DNA from: Sphingomonas faeni | GTDB taxonomy: Bacteria > Pseudomonadota > Alphaproteobacteria > Sphingomonadales > Sphingomonadaceae | Reading direction: 5' to 3' | Length of the DNA: 57,473 bases | Assembly: GCF_024273235.1 (NCBI RefSeq) | Contig: NZ_JANBVH010000029.1 | Location: forward strand, 1-57,473 | Shown: in pieces, positions 1-9,300 of the stretch | How positions within the stretch are numbered: position 1 is the stretch's first letter | Layout of the letters: each line of letters opens with the position of its first letter | Notes under the pieces: generated by a model | Told to the model about the DNA's origin: nothing | The model's input: the letters and a program-made list of their open reading frames with translations, nothing else | The model's database searches: none | Program-made: the position numbers and the translations under genes

Positions 1-1
1 G

Positions 2-469
2 CCGCTTGGCATGATTTCGGAGGAGCAGTTCAACCGCACCTTCGATACCAATGTTCGAGGCACCCTGTTTACGGTGCAAAAGGCGCTGCCACTGATGCAG
101 TCGGGCGGGTCGATCATTCTCACTGGCTCGACCACTGGATCGAAAGGCACACCGGCGTTCAGCGTCTACAGCGCGAGCAAGGCCGCGGTGCGCAACTTCG
201 CGCGAAGCTGGGCGCTTGACCTCAAGGGCAGCGGCATCCGCGTCAACGTGCTTTCGCCCGGAGCGACCTTGACGCCCGGCCTTCAAAGTCTTGCGAGTTC
301 GCCCGAAGAAGAAAACGCGCTCGTCGCCGGCCTGACTGCACAGACGCCGCTAGGTCGGATCGGCCAGCCCGAAGAGACGGCCGCGGTTGCCCTCTTCCTG
401 GCCAGCGAAGACAGCAGCTTCATGACCGGTGCCGAGGTGTTCGTCGACGGAGGCATGGCGCAGGTCTGA
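2..469 (+). CDS. SDR-family oxidoreductase, C-terminal part (5' end outside window)
   Basis: The reading frame is open from the first base, so this is the last ~156 codons of a gene that begins upstream. It shows the classical short-chain dehydrogenase landmarks: an N-x-R-G segment (NVRGTLF), the active-site Ser region (IILTGSTTGSKG), the catalytic Y-x-x-x-K (YSASK), then the R-V-N-x-L-S-P-G segment and the C-terminal pattern F-L-A-S-x-x-S-x-F-x-T-G-x-E-x-x-V-D-G-G. This is a cytosolic NAD(P)-dependent alcohol/ketone oxidoreductase; the substrate cannot be told. The Rossmann nucleotide-binding motif would lie outside the window. No neighbour reveals the pathway. Confidence 0.9.
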   Translation, partial: PLGMISEEQFNRTFDTNVRGTLFTVQKALPLMQSGGSIILTGSTTGSKGTPAFSVYSASKAAVRNFARSWALDLKGSGIRVNVLSPGATLTPGLQSLASSPEEENALVAGLTAQTPLGRIGQPEETAAVALFLASEDSSFMTGAEVFVDGGMAQV

Positions 470-585
470 GCCACCGAACGGCAATTTCTGATATCGCATA
501 AACCCGGCACCTTGCCTTCAACGAGGGGCCGGGCCGCGACAGCCTGGCCCGTCTCGCTCGCCGTTCCTTCGAAACGTCGAGCCCA

Positions 586-960
586 TCAACGCACCGATCC
601 CGGTTGTTCGAAGAATTCGTCTTTGAGGAACCTAGCTTTGAGCAACACGGCTTCCACCTTCTCCATGGCAATCCCGGAAAGCGTTAGCTCATCGTCCAGA
701 TTGCTGTCGCCGTCGCCGATAAGCAGAGATTGGACGGTAAGGTGTTTTAGCCACCTGGACATGACCGAGGCGGCAACCCTGTGCCGATCTGCAACTATCC
801 GCCCGGTAATAGGCACGCTATGAGCATCCGCAACAAACAACTCGAGCAGCATTTCCCACGCCGGTTCGCCGAATATGTCCGGCGAAAAAACTTCCATCCG
901 ACACCTGCGAAAACGTAGGATTGCGCCCGCTAGCTGGACTGCTTCGTCATTGCCCTTCAC
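586..960 (-). CDS. small winged-helix (MarR-like) DNA-binding protein
   Basis: 124 aa. The segment F-S-P-D-I-F-G-E-P-A-W-E-M-L-L-E-L-F followed by a predicted recognition helix region (ASVMSRWLKHLTVQSLL) and a C-terminal L-T-L-S-G-I-A helix matches the short winged-helix proteins common in sphingomonads, where this fold is annotated as MarR-like. It probably binds DNA as a local transcription regulator; the target is unknown. The wing (DGDSNLDDELTLS) is present. It stands alone: the SDR gene ends on the other strand. The start at 960 is the first ATG of the frame and no strong ribosome binding site is visible, so the N-terminus is uncertain. Confidence 0.6.
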   Translation of the reverse strand: MKGNDEAVQLAGAILRFRRCRMEVFSPDIFGEPAWEMLLELFVADAHSVPITGRIVADRHRVAASVMSRWLKHLTVQSLLIGDGDSNLDDELTLSGIAMEKVEAVLLKARFLKDEFFEQPGSVR

Positions 961-1017
961 AAATCGCTCCCGAATATCGGTAGCGATATCACCGTATTAG
1001 GCCTTATTAGGCAACCA

Positions 1018-1173
1018 CTATCGGCTTTCGATGTGATTACCCATCATTCGGTCTAAAGCTTGACTGAGCCAGGCTGCTAGGGCGAAATCCTGTTTGGCAT
1101 CGGCAAAAGCGATCATATCCTCAAGCTGGCTTGCAAAAACGCGAGGACATTGGTTTCCAGTATTTTGTTCCAT
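1018..1173 (-). CDS. small hypothetical protein, 51 aa
   Basis: An ATG on the minus strand at 1173 opens a 51-residue frame ending at TAG (1018-1020). The product is a single helix-rich stretch (ASQLEDMIAFADAKQDFALA, then WLSQALDRM) with no membrane segment and no known motif. Small proteins of this look (a helical 'LEDMIAFAD...LAAWLSQALDRM' core) recur in sphingomonad genomes without assigned function. It is 57 bp upstream of the winged-helix gene on the same strand and may be co-transcribed with it. Function unknown; length alone makes the call tentative. Confidence 0.45.
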   Translation of the reverse strand: MEQNTGNQCPRVFASQLEDMIAFADAKQDFALAAWLSQALDRMMGNHIESR

Positions 1174-1439
1174 ATCAGTTCGGTTCCCAGGTAAGCCCGA
1201 TTGTTACGCCACCGAACGAGATAGCTTAGTCATCTAAGCCGGCGCCCAAACGTATCACAAGCTGAACCAGATTGATCTAGATTATAATTCTGTCACGCCA
1301 AGAGATGGCGGTTCGACCGTCTGGTCGACACAACGCCCACGTATAACAACTTGAACATTCGGCTGTAGATGCGCTGCCGGATATCCAAGCTACCTGTTCC
1401 AGCATATGAACCGTGAACCACCCGGTAGCTCAACTCCCG

Positions 1440-1697
1440 ATCACGCGGAGCCAACGCGAGCGGTTTGCACCAGAGGTCCGCGAGCGAGCGGTACAGATGG
1501 TGTTCGATCATCATCGGGTTATCAATCGCGATCGGCGACGGTGGTTTCGATTGCGAAAAAAATTGGCTGCGTGACGCAGACTTTCCATGAAGTAAAGAAG
1601 GCCGAGATCTATAGCGGCAAACGCGCCGGCGTCCCGACCAAGGTCGCCGACAATGTCAAAACGCCGGAACGCGACGTCCGCGAACTGCGCCAGGCTA
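1440..1697 (+). pseudogene. IS3-family orfA remnant, left piece (frameshifted)
   Basis: Two frames together spell an IS3-type OrfA. From about 1453 one frame reads RFAPEVRERAVQMVFDHH; the next frame then continues YQSRSATVVSIAKKIGCVTQ and ends with RELRQA. The shift lies near 1515-1520, so the gene is dead. The expected W after TFHE is also missing (FHEVKKAE rather than a HxWVKK type). The piece stops at 1697, exactly where the IS5-family element begins; its continuation is found after that element at 2536. Confidence 0.8.
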
Positions 1698-1721
1698 GGG
1701 TCAGGACCCATTGATCTGAGC
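1698..1721 (+). repeat. left inverted repeat of the IS5-family element
   Basis: 24 bp beginning GGGTCAGGACCCATTGATC. It pairs with 2510-2533 on the opposite strand at 21 of 24 positions. Confidence 0.9.
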
Positions 1722-1758
1722 GGCTCGATCTGATTCAGGCTCCGTGAGGAGACCGAGG

Positions 1759-2516
1759 ATGAGCGACCTGTACTGGCTGACCGACGAGCAGATGGCGCGG
1801 CTCGAACCGTATTTTCCCAAGAGCCACGGCAAGCCACGGGTTGATGACCGGCGAGTGTTGAGCGGCATCGTTTTCGTCAACCGCAACGGGCTGCGCTGGT
1901 GCGATGCCCCTCGGGAGTATGGCCCACACAAGACGCTCTACAACCGGTGGAAGCGATGGGGCGAAAGGGGTGTCTTCCTCCGCATAATGGAAGGACTGGC
2001 GGCCGCGAACGCCACGCCGAAGACGATCATGATCGACGCGACCTATCTGAAGGCGCACCGCACGGCGTCCAGCCTGCGGGTTAAAAAAGGGGCCTTGGAC
2101 GCCTCATCGGTCGCACCAAAGGCGGTATGAATACGAAGCTGCACGCCGTCACCGATGCAGAAGGCAGACCGCCCAGCTTCTTCATGACCGCGGGCCAGGT
2201 CAGCGACTACACCGGCGCTGCCGCGCTGCTTGACGATCTACCCAAAGCGCAGTGGATGCTGGGCGACCGCGGCTATGACGCAGACTGGTACAGGGACGCC
2301 CTTCAGGCAAAGGGCATAACGCCTTGCATTCCGGGGCGAAAATGTCGGATCATCCCCGTCAAATATGACAAGCGCCGCTACCGAAGCCGGAGCCGTATCG
2401 AGATTATGTTCGGTCGTCTGAAGGACTGGCGCCGCGTCGCTACCCGCTACGATCGATGCCCGACCGTCTTCTTTTCCGCTATCGCGCTCGCCGCCACCGT
2501 CATCTTCTGGCTCTGA
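1759..2516 (+). CDS. IS5-family transposase, two frames joined by -1 frameshift
   Basis: The first frame (1759-2130; ATG after AGGAG at 1747) carries the N-terminal DUF4096-like part (YWLTDEQMARLEPYFP) and the first catalytic Asp in MIDATYLKAHR. The second frame (ending 2516) carries the second Asp in LGDRGYDADW and the Glu in RSRSRIEIMFGRLKDWRR, completing the DDE triad. The frames overlap, and a run of six A followed by four G (2083-2092) sits just where a -1 shift produces the family sequence GLGRLIGRTKGGMNTK. The frameshift is therefore probably programmed, as in many IS427-group elements, rather than a defect. The element looks intact and potentially mobile. Confidence 0.9.
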
Positions 2517-2533
2517 TCAATGAGTCGTGACCC
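2510..2533 (-). repeat. right inverted repeat of the IS5-family element
   Basis: 24 bp, reverse complement of the left end with three mismatches. It contains the TGA stop of the transposase at 2514-2516. Confidence 0.9.
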
Positions 2534-2535
2534 TA

Positions 2536-2870
2536 AGGAGCGCTTGCGTAAGGCGTCTGCGTATTTTGCCCAGGCGGAGCTTGAACTGCGTTCAAGCGAT
2601 GATCGCGTTCGTTGACGATAACAGCGGTACCTATGGAATCGAGCCGATCTGCCACGTACTGTCACTGTTCTACTCACCTACCGCGAGCGCGTCGGGCAGC
2701 GACAGGATTCCGCGCGCCGGTCGGCGCGGGCGCGGCAGGATGCGGCCCTTAAGCCGGAGATCGCCCGTATGTTCGCGGACACGTTCGAGACATATGGCGT
2801 CGAGGAGCGCAATCGGCTTTTGAGCGCACTGATCCAGATGCGGCAAGATGTCTGCGTCACGCGCAGGAGC
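2536..2870 (+). pseudogene. IS3-family orfA end and orfB remnant, right piece
   Basis: Directly after the IS5 element the frame reads ERLRKASAYFAQAELELRSS (end of OrfA), then in another frame MIAFVDDNSGTYGIEPICHV (start of OrfB). After further shifts comes TYRERVGQRQDSARRSARAR and ALKPEIARMFADTFETYGVE. These are successive conserved parts of an IS3 OrfB, but frame changes and loss of everything after the first ~100 residues, including the DDE core, make it a relic. Its right edge is uncertain; it runs into the 3' end of the Crp/Fnr gene on the other strand (2857). Confidence 0.75.
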
Positions 2871-3633
2871 GACCCTGACCCAAGGCGAGGGCAAACCTCT
2901 CCGCATCGTCCAGGTGCAGGTAGCCGGCGTTGAAGTCCGCTACACCGGATAGCGCCTTCCAGTTTTCAATCGTGACGGACCGCTTGTCGCGGGTGATCAG
3001 ACCATCGCTGTGCAGTTTGTGAAGCGTACGGTTGACGTGAACGGGCGTAAGCCCCGTCGCATCGCCAATTTGCTCCTGGGTCATCGGAAGCTCGTAGCGG
3101 TTTCCGGTTATCAACCCGGCGGAATGCAGCCGGAGGGCTATCTCGCAAAGTAGATGAGCAACGCGGCTTCGAGCATCGCGCCGCCCGATATTGGCGATCC
3201 ACTCGCGGGAAATAGACCCTTCCGCCAGCGTTTCGAGCCACATGGCCCGACCTATTGCGGGATGCGCAACGGCGATTTCATGAACGGCTTCGGCCGCGAC
3301 GAACGCAACATCCCCATCCGAGAGCATTTGGATGCTGTGATCGGCGATGCCAAGGAAGGCGTGTTGAAGATCAAGCAGTTCACCTGGAATATTAACGGAT
3401 AATATTTGCCTTCCACCATTACCTACGATCTTACTTCGAAAGGCAAAACCAGAAATAAGAAAACAGCAGTTCTTTGTTATATCCTGTTCGCGGATTATAT
3501 AACTCGACGGAGATAGGCTCTTTACGGAAAAAGGTAGATTCATAAATGCGGAGCGGTCGCATTGTGAAAACGAGGATCGCCGTTCCAGCTTCTTCAAAGC
3601 TGGCCCAAGGACATCTTTTGATAGTGCGGGCAT
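2857..3633 (-). CDS. Crp/Fnr-family transcription regulator
   Basis: 258 aa. The N-terminal ~140 residues form a cyclic-nucleotide-binding-type beta barrel (SSYIIREQDITKNCCFLISG, GGRQILSVNIPGELLDLQ). A long dimer helix follows (IGRRDARSRVAHLLCEIALR), then a C-terminal winged helix with the HTH_Crp_2 pattern LPMTQEQIGDATGLTPVHVN-RTLHKLHSDGLI. No cysteine cluster for an iron-sulphur centre is evident, so an FNR-type oxygen sensor is unlikely; the effector is unknown. It is divergent from a second Crp/Fnr gene. The last ~15 residues overlap the IS3 relic and may be a replacement tail. The start (ATG 3633) has only a weak ribosome site. Confidence 0.85.
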   Translation of the reverse strand: MPALSKDVLGPALKKLERRSSFSQCDRSAFMNLPFSVKSLSPSSYIIREQDITKNCCFLISGFAFRSKIVGNGGRQILSVNIPGELLDLQHAFLGIADHSIQMLSDGDVAFVAAEAVHEIAVAHPAIGRAMWLETLAEGSISREWIANIGRRDARSRVAHLLCEIALRLHSAGLITGNRYELPMTQEQIGDATGLTPVHVNRTLHKLHSDGLITRDKRSVTIENWKALSGVADFNAGYLHLDDAERFALALGQGRSCA

Positions 3634-3799
3634 TATGGTTACACCGTTGCGGTAACGCGCAACCCATGCAGTTCAATATTTGGCTGCCATGAAAGATCTA
3701 AACAAGGTTACGCAGGAAATCCCTGCGCTAGATCACATCGTAATGATTTTCTGCGCCTAGGAACGTTAACTAATTCCAGGCTGACGATTTGGCTGATCG

Positions 3800-3811
3800 C
3801 CCCCCCCCCCC
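3800..3811. repeat. homopolymer tract of 12 C between divergent crp/fnr genes
   Basis: Twelve consecutive C residues, ~84 bp before the start of the plus-strand Crp/Fnr gene. It is followed at about 3823-3845 by a short tandem repeat of a 9-bp unit (CGCCGCTCG). Long homopolymers of this kind slip during replication; here it lies in the presumed promoter region. Confidence 0.9.
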
Positions 3812-3894
3812 GAACCACGTGTAGCGCCGCTCGCGCCGCTCGCGCGTTTCATCAGCACTGGTTGGCATTTCGCCACGACCTAATCGAGGCAGCA

Positions 3895-4656
3895 ATGAGT
3901 AATCCCTGGGCTACAAAGATGGAGCAATTCACCGCGTTTACCGCGGGTGAGCGTACCCGTCTTGATAATTTAGTAGCGTTCAAGCAGCGAGGATTTCAGG
4001 CCCAAGAAGATATCATCGCTGATGGCGCACACTCGGACTACTGCCACGTTCTGCTGACCGGGCTCGCCTGTCGGTATAAAATTCTACCGGACGGAGAGCG
4101 CCAGATCATGGCTTTCCTGGTCCCGGGAGATCTGTGGAACGCCGAAATATTCATCTTGAAAAAGATGGATCATGCGGTTGGAGCACTGACCGCAAGTACG
4201 ACAGCGATGATCCATTCCAGCGAGATGAAGACGCTTTTGCGGGAAGCCTCGCCGATCGCCGAGGCGTTGTGGCGGGGTACGATGACGGACCTTGGAGTTC
4301 TGCGCGAACGGATCGTCGATCAGGGTAGGCGCGACGCTACAGAGCGCCTTGCCCACCTGCTTTACGAAATGCTTGTTCGCTACCGGGTCAGTGGGGCCAC
4401 CAAGACAAACGCTATCGACTTTCCAATCACCCAGACCGACCTCGCCGATGCTACCGGGATGACGCCGTCCCACGTCAACCGGGTACTGCAACGCTTCCGC
4501 GAAGATGGGCTGATCGAACTGCGTAGCCGGACGCTGACTGTCACGAACCCTGGACGCCTGAGATCCCTTGCGCAGTTCAGCGCGACATACCTACACTTGG
4601 ACAGGACAGAGGCCAAAGACCCTACGGTTTATGCGCGGGCCGGGAAATTGATATGA
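3895..4656 (+). CDS. Crp/Fnr-family transcription regulator
   Basis: 253 aa from the ATG at 3895, chosen because GAGGC precedes it and the earlier in-frame ATG adds an unlikely extension. Residues ~20-140 are the effector-binding barrel (FQAQEDIIADGAHSDYCHVL, DGERQIMAFLVPGDLWNAEI). The dimer helix is GRRDATERLAHLLYEMLVRY, and the winged helix has FPITQTDLADATGMTPSHVN followed by RVLQRFREDGLIELRS. The layout is the same as the divergent neighbour, so the two are likely distant paralogues. DNA-binding dimer in the cytosol; regulon and ligand unknown. The 12-C tract upstream could affect its expression. Confidence 0.87.
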   Translation: MSNPWATKMEQFTAFTAGERTRLDNLVAFKQRGFQAQEDIIADGAHSDYCHVLLTGLACRYKILPDGERQIMAFLVPGDLWNAEIFILKKMDHAVGALTASTTAMIHSSEMKTLLREASPIAEALWRGTMTDLGVLRERIVDQGRRDATERLAHLLYEMLVRYRVSGATKTNAIDFPITQTDLADATGMTPSHVNRVLQRFREDGLIELRSRTLTVTNPGRLRSLAQFSATYLHLDRTEAKDPTVYARAGKLI

Positions 4657-4671
4657 GTTCCAAATGACCCA

Positions 4672-4728
4672 CAACCGGCCGTTCGTAGCGGCTCCGACTT
4701 CGCCTATTTTCCCACGTTCGTTCATCGA
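4672..4728 (+). repeat. degenerate copy of the dispersed intergenic repeat (copy D)
   Basis: Starts AACCGGCCGTTC and ends CGTTCGTTCATCG, matching the two conserved ends of the repeats at 43119, 43525 and 50533 (AATCGGCCATTC ... TTCGTTCAT). It lies in the convergent gap between the second Crp/Fnr gene and the M20 peptidase gene. Confidence 0.45.
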
Positions 4729-4861
4729 AAGCACAATGCCTTTCAACAAGCGAACCCAGGCGATCGAACAGATTGCATCGTTCGCGCCCTGCACAGGCTG
4801 GTCTGAGGCAAGGCAGCAACTAGGGCTGCTCTTGCCCAACCGCTCCGCCTGACTTGGGATG

Positions 4862-6334
4862 TCAGTCTGAGGCATTCTTCCGATAATCCAGCGGCGGTTT
4901 GCGATCACCGAGCATCGCCTTGTAGGTGAAGTTCGGACCCCGGCGTTTCTCGAACTCCGCCTTTGCCGCGGCGATCTCGGCGGGATTGCGAAACAGCTCC
5001 GCCGCGGTCAACGCCAGCGTCTTGGTAGCGACGATCGCACCCTTCACGCCGATGCTGGAGCCCGCCGCGGCGACATTCTGCCAGCTATGCCCCGCCGATC
5101 CCGGCACGAAGGTGGCGGTCGAAAGCCCCACCGTCGGCGTCACCCAGCTGACGTCGGACACGTCGGTGGATCCCCCGATTGCCTTAGTCTCCAGCCGTGC
5201 AGGTTCGATTTGCGCGACACTGGTCAGTGCAGGTGCGCCCGCCGTCATCGATTTCTGAAGTTGCGTGGCGAACGCCGTCTCTTCCGGCGTCCAGGTAATG
5301 CCGCCCGCGGCGTGGAGCCCGCGGTCCATCGCCTTCATCAGCACCTCGTTCGAGAGCAGGCTGTAGACGCCACCGGTCTGCTCGAAATCGACCGTCGTCT
5401 CGGTCCCCATCGCGGCGCCCTGCGCAGCCTTCTTTACGCGCTCCATCACCGATTTGACGATCTCGGGATCCTGGTCGCGAACGTAGTAATAGACTTCCGC
5501 CTCGTCGGGGACGACGTTCGGCGCCTTGCCGCCATTGGTGATGACATAGTGGATGCGGGTGTGATCGGGAATGTGCTCGCGCATCATGTTGACCATGGCG
5601 TCCATCGCTTCGACCCCGTCGAGCGCCGACCGCCCCTTTTCCGGCGCGCCCGATGCGTGCGACGATCGGCCGTGGAAGCGGAACTTGCCAGAGATATTCG
5701 CAAGCGACGGTGCCTGCGACGCCGAGTTCGTGTTGCCGGGATGCCAGTGCAGCACGGTATCGACGTCGTTGAAGAGGCCTTCGCGGACCATATACACCTT
5801 GCCCGATCCGCCTTCCTCGGCCGGGGTGCCGTAGACGCGGATTTCGCCCTGCACCTTGTTCTTCAACATCCAGTCCTTGACCGCGATCGCGGCATAGGTG
5901 GAGGCGGTGCCGAACAGATTATGCCCGCAGCCATGCCCGGCATCGCCACCCAGCGGCGTCCGCACCGGCACCGCCGCCTGCGACAGACCCGGCAGTGCGT
6001 CATATTCGGCGAGGACACCGATGACCGGCCCCGTACCGTTCTTGAAGCTCGCGACGAACGCGGTCGGTTCACCCGCCACGCCTGCCGTCACAGTGAACCC
6101 GGCGGCCTTCAACCGGGTCTGGAGAAGCGCGGAACTCTGCGTCTCGAGATAACCCATCTCGGCGTATTTCCAGATCTGCAGCGCTGTATCCGAGATCGGC
6201 TTAGCGTTCGCATCGACCGCGCCGATCAGCGCGGTGCGATCGGCAACGGCCAGTTCCTGCCCCAGTGCGGGCGTGGCGAGTACGGGCGCGGAGGCGGACG
6301 TCATCAGCGCCACCCAGAACATCATGGTCTTCAT
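4862..6334 (-). CDS. secreted M20-family amidohydrolase, AbgB-like
   Basis: 490 aa with an N-terminal signal peptide (MKTMMFWVALMTSASAPVLA). Zinc-site motifs of M20 peptidases are visible: GHGCGH (His134/His138), PAEEGG (Glu173 general base, Glu174) and HWHPG (His196/198). The dimerisation domain follows (FHGRSSHASGAPEKGRSALD). Length and the GHGCGHNLFG pattern resemble the AbgB/p-aminobenzoyl-glutamate hydrolase branch rather than hippurate hydrolases. The product probably cleaves an N-acyl or dipeptide bond in the periplasm. It follows the TonB receptor gene by only 26 bp, so the pair is likely one transcript: import, then hydrolysis. The exact substrate cannot be read from sequence. Confidence 0.9.
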   Translation of the reverse strand: MKTMMFWVALMTSASAPVLATPALGQELAVADRTALIGAVDANAKPISDTALQIWKYAEMGYLETQSSALLQTRLKAAGFTVTAGVAGEPTAFVASFKNGTGPVIGVLAEYDALPGLSQAAVPVRTPLGGDAGHGCGHNLFGTASTYAAIAVKDWMLKNKVQGEIRVYGTPAEEGGSGKVYMVREGLFNDVDTVLHWHPGNTNSASQAPSLANISGKFRFHGRSSHASGAPEKGRSALDGVEAMDAMVNMMREHIPDHTRIHYVITNGGKAPNVVPDEAEVYYYVRDQDPEIVKSVMERVKKAAQGAAMGTETTVDFEQTGGVYSLLSNEVLMKAMDRGLHAAGGITWTPEETAFATQLQKSMTAGAPALTSVAQIEPARLETKAIGGSTDVSDVSWVTPTVGLSTATFVPGSAGHSWQNVAAAGSSIGVKGAIVATKTLALTAAELFRNPAEIAAAKAEFEKRRGPNFTYKAMLGDRKPPLDYRKNASD

Positions 6335-6360
6335 CGTCGGTATCCCTGTGCGAGGCTGGA

Positions 6361-9300
6361 TCAGAACTTCTTGGTGACGCCGAGGAAGAAATAGCGGCCG
6401 ATCACGTCGTAGTTCTGTGCGTCGTAATTGCCCTCGGTGTCGCCCACCTGGGGCGGCTTCTTGTTGAACAGGTTGGTCGCGCCCATCCGGAACTCGGTGG
6501 TCTCGCCCGCCTCGAACCGCGCGTTCAGGTCGAACACGTTATAGGCATCGACGCCGCGCGTGGTGCTCACCGGGTTCACGACGCGCGCCGACGAGATCAT
6601 CTTGTCGATATAACGCCAGCGTACGCCCAGGCTCGCACCGCCCAGCGAATAGGTGAACGACGTGACCGATTTCCATTCGGGATGCGCGAGGCCCGCGGTG
6701 GTTTCCACGCCAGTGCCGATGCTCCCCGCATAGTCGTAGCTCGGGGCGCCCGGCAGCGCCTGGATCTTGAACGATTCGAGGTAGGACACCGCGGTATTGA
6801 GCGCGACCGTACCCGCGTTGCCGCCCAAGCCGATGTCCGACAGGTTTACCTTCCAGTCGAACTGCACATCGACGCCGCGGACCTTGAACGTACCGAGGTT
6901 CAGGAGCGGCTGGAGCGGGTTGACCGGCACGCCGTTTGCGGTGTTGCGCGAGATCAGCGAGCAGTAATAATTGCTCGCGGCATATTGCGGATTATTGCCG
7001 CCCGAATTGAAGCAGAACTGGAACGCCTGCGCGATCGACAGCGGCCCCACCGCCTGCTTGATGTCGATGCGGTAATAGTCGACCGACAGCGACATGTGGC
7101 GGAACACCGGCGACGAGAAGGGCGACTGGATGACGCCACCCGCCGAATAGGTGTCGGCGATCTCCTCCTGAAGATCGGGGTTGCCGCCGGTCAGCGCGAA
7201 CACCTGCGCGGTACCGAGCTGATAGCTGTCGATGATCGCGGTCGGCACGCCCTGTTGCAGGCACAGCGCGCGGACCTGCGCGCCGTTCGCGCCGACGCGG
7301 TAGGACGAGCGCACGTCGCACGGATCGCCGTTCGCGGTGGTCGCGGCCGGACTGCCAATCGCGACGCTGCCGGTCGAGATCGGCGCGTAGAGCTCGCCCA
7401 CACTCGGCGCGCGGATCGCGCGGTTGTAGCCGCCGCGCAGTCGCAGCGCGTCGAACACCTGCCAGTTCGCATCGGCCTTGTACGCGTGCACCCCGCCGAC
7501 CGAGTTATAGTTGGAATAGCGATAGCCGAGATCGAGATCGAACTGCTGGATCAGCGGAATGTCGTGCAGCAACGGCACCAGCAATTCGCCGTAGACCTCG
7601 CCCGCCTTCACCGTGCCGCCGGCCGCGCGAAGCACGCTGTAACCGAGGATGTCGCTGGTCCCGTCAGGCAGCGACAGCTGCGAATCCGGCTGGAACGCGT
7701 AGGAATTGGACCGGTAATCGGCGCCCAGCGCGAACCGCAGATCGCCCGCCGGCAGCTTGGCGAGGCCGCCCTGGATGTTCCCCTCGACCGTCTTCTGGCG
7801 CAGCTCGTTCGTATTGAGCGTGCGACGCGAGATATAGGCGATGCACTCCTGCGAGGGCGTCACGTTGCCGAACGGGTTGAAGCCGCCCGCGCACAATTCG
7901 GTGCCGCCGGTCGGGCTGTTGAGCAGCCGTGAGATAGCGCCCGCGCTGGCGCCGCCGCTTTGTGCGTTCTGGAACTTGGCCTTGCTGGTGTTGGCGTAGA
8001 TGTCCCACGTCCAGTCGCGGATGCCGATCTTGCCCGACAGGCCCGCAGTCAGCTGGTACACGTCATAATCATAGGACTGCACGCGCGGTCCGAGAATGCT
8101 GAGCGCCTTGTAGAAGGTGACGGGCGCATTGGGGCTCGGCCGCGACGCCAGGATCGAGCGGAAGGCTGGCGTGATGAACGGGTTCGTCGTCGGCACGGTC
8201 AGGCCATAGACGTTCGACGCGAGCGTCGGGTTGGTGATGCCGACCGAGCTGTAGGTCGTGTAGCTGAACTGGCCGAACGCCTTGATATTGTCGGTGACGT
8301 CGTAGTCGACCTTGCCGAACACCGAATAGCGATCGAGATCGGCCTGCAGCGAGCCACCGTTATAGCCGAAATTGACCTGCTGGCTGTTGGTACCGCTGTT
8401 GACGATATAGGCTTCGTCGGTCTGCGGGTCGCGATAGTTGAGGACGGGAACGCCCGCGCTGCTGAACAGCGTCTGGTCGGTGTTGAAGCCGATCTGGCCG
8501 GTGTAGCGCCCGGCCGCGTTGCCGGTCAGCGCCGGCGTTCCGTACTGGCCGACGAACACCGCATTGACGGCGGCGAGCGTCGGCAGGTTGGAGCCGAACA
8601 ACGCGTTGCCCTGCGGGATGGTGCTGAGCCCGGGGGTGGTGGTGCGGAAGGTGTAGTAATCGCGCTCGGCCTGCTGCGCGGTGTCGCGGCGGGTATAGTC
8701 GAACGACAGAACGCCGTGCCCACGCTCGTCCGCAAAGGAGGAGCCGGCGGTCGCGGTGATGCGGTAGGTGTTGCCGTCGCCATAATCGCTGACGCCAGTC
8801 TGGCCGTTAAGCTCGATCCCCTTGAAGTCGCGGCGCAGGCGGAAATTGACCACACCCGCGGTCGCATCCGAGCCATAGGTGGTCGATGCGCCGCCGGTAA
8901 TGACCTCGATATTTTCGATCAGCGCCTCGGGAATGGTGTTCAGATCGACCGAGCCGTCGGGGTTGGACGGCTGCATCCGGCGGCCGTCCATGAGGATTAG
9001 CGTGCGCTTCGATCCCAGCCCGCGAAGACTGGCGTTCGCCTGGCCGCCGTTCAGCCCGGTGCTGGTGCTGCCGGTGTTGCCCTGCCCGAACGCGCCGCTG
9101 AACTGTGGCATCTGCGACAGCGCACTCTCGACCGTGACGCGACCGGTATTCTCGAGCGTGTCGCTCGACAGCGATACGATCGGGCTGTTCGCGACGTAAT
9201 CGGACCGGGCGATGCGCGATCCGGTGACGGTGATCTCTTCGGTCGGCGCGTCCGCGGCCTGTTCGGCCTGCTCGCTGGGCGGCGGCGCGGTCGGCACGCT

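Larger units (their letters stand above)
1698..2533 (+). mobile_element. IS5-family insertion sequence (836 bp), complete, with TA target duplication
   Basis: The element is bounded by imperfect 24-bp inverted repeats (1698-1721 and 2510-2533, both starting GGGTCA and ending GAGC, three mismatches). It is flanked by TA on both sides (1696-1697 and 2534-2535). Removing the element and one TA joins the host frame as RQAKERLRKASAYF, restoring the interrupted IS3 OrfA, which fixes both ends. Size, short target duplication and two-frame transposase fit the IS427 group of IS5. The stop codon of the transposase lies inside the right repeat. Confidence 0.93.

Noticed and set aside
1293..1514. 73-codon minus-strand frame
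   Set aside because: It runs opposite the IS3 relic, has no good ribosome site and no recognisable content.
6265..7932. 555-codon plus-strand frame and a 346-codon one at 7960-9000
   Set aside because: Antisense to the TonB receptor gene; no recognisable domains.
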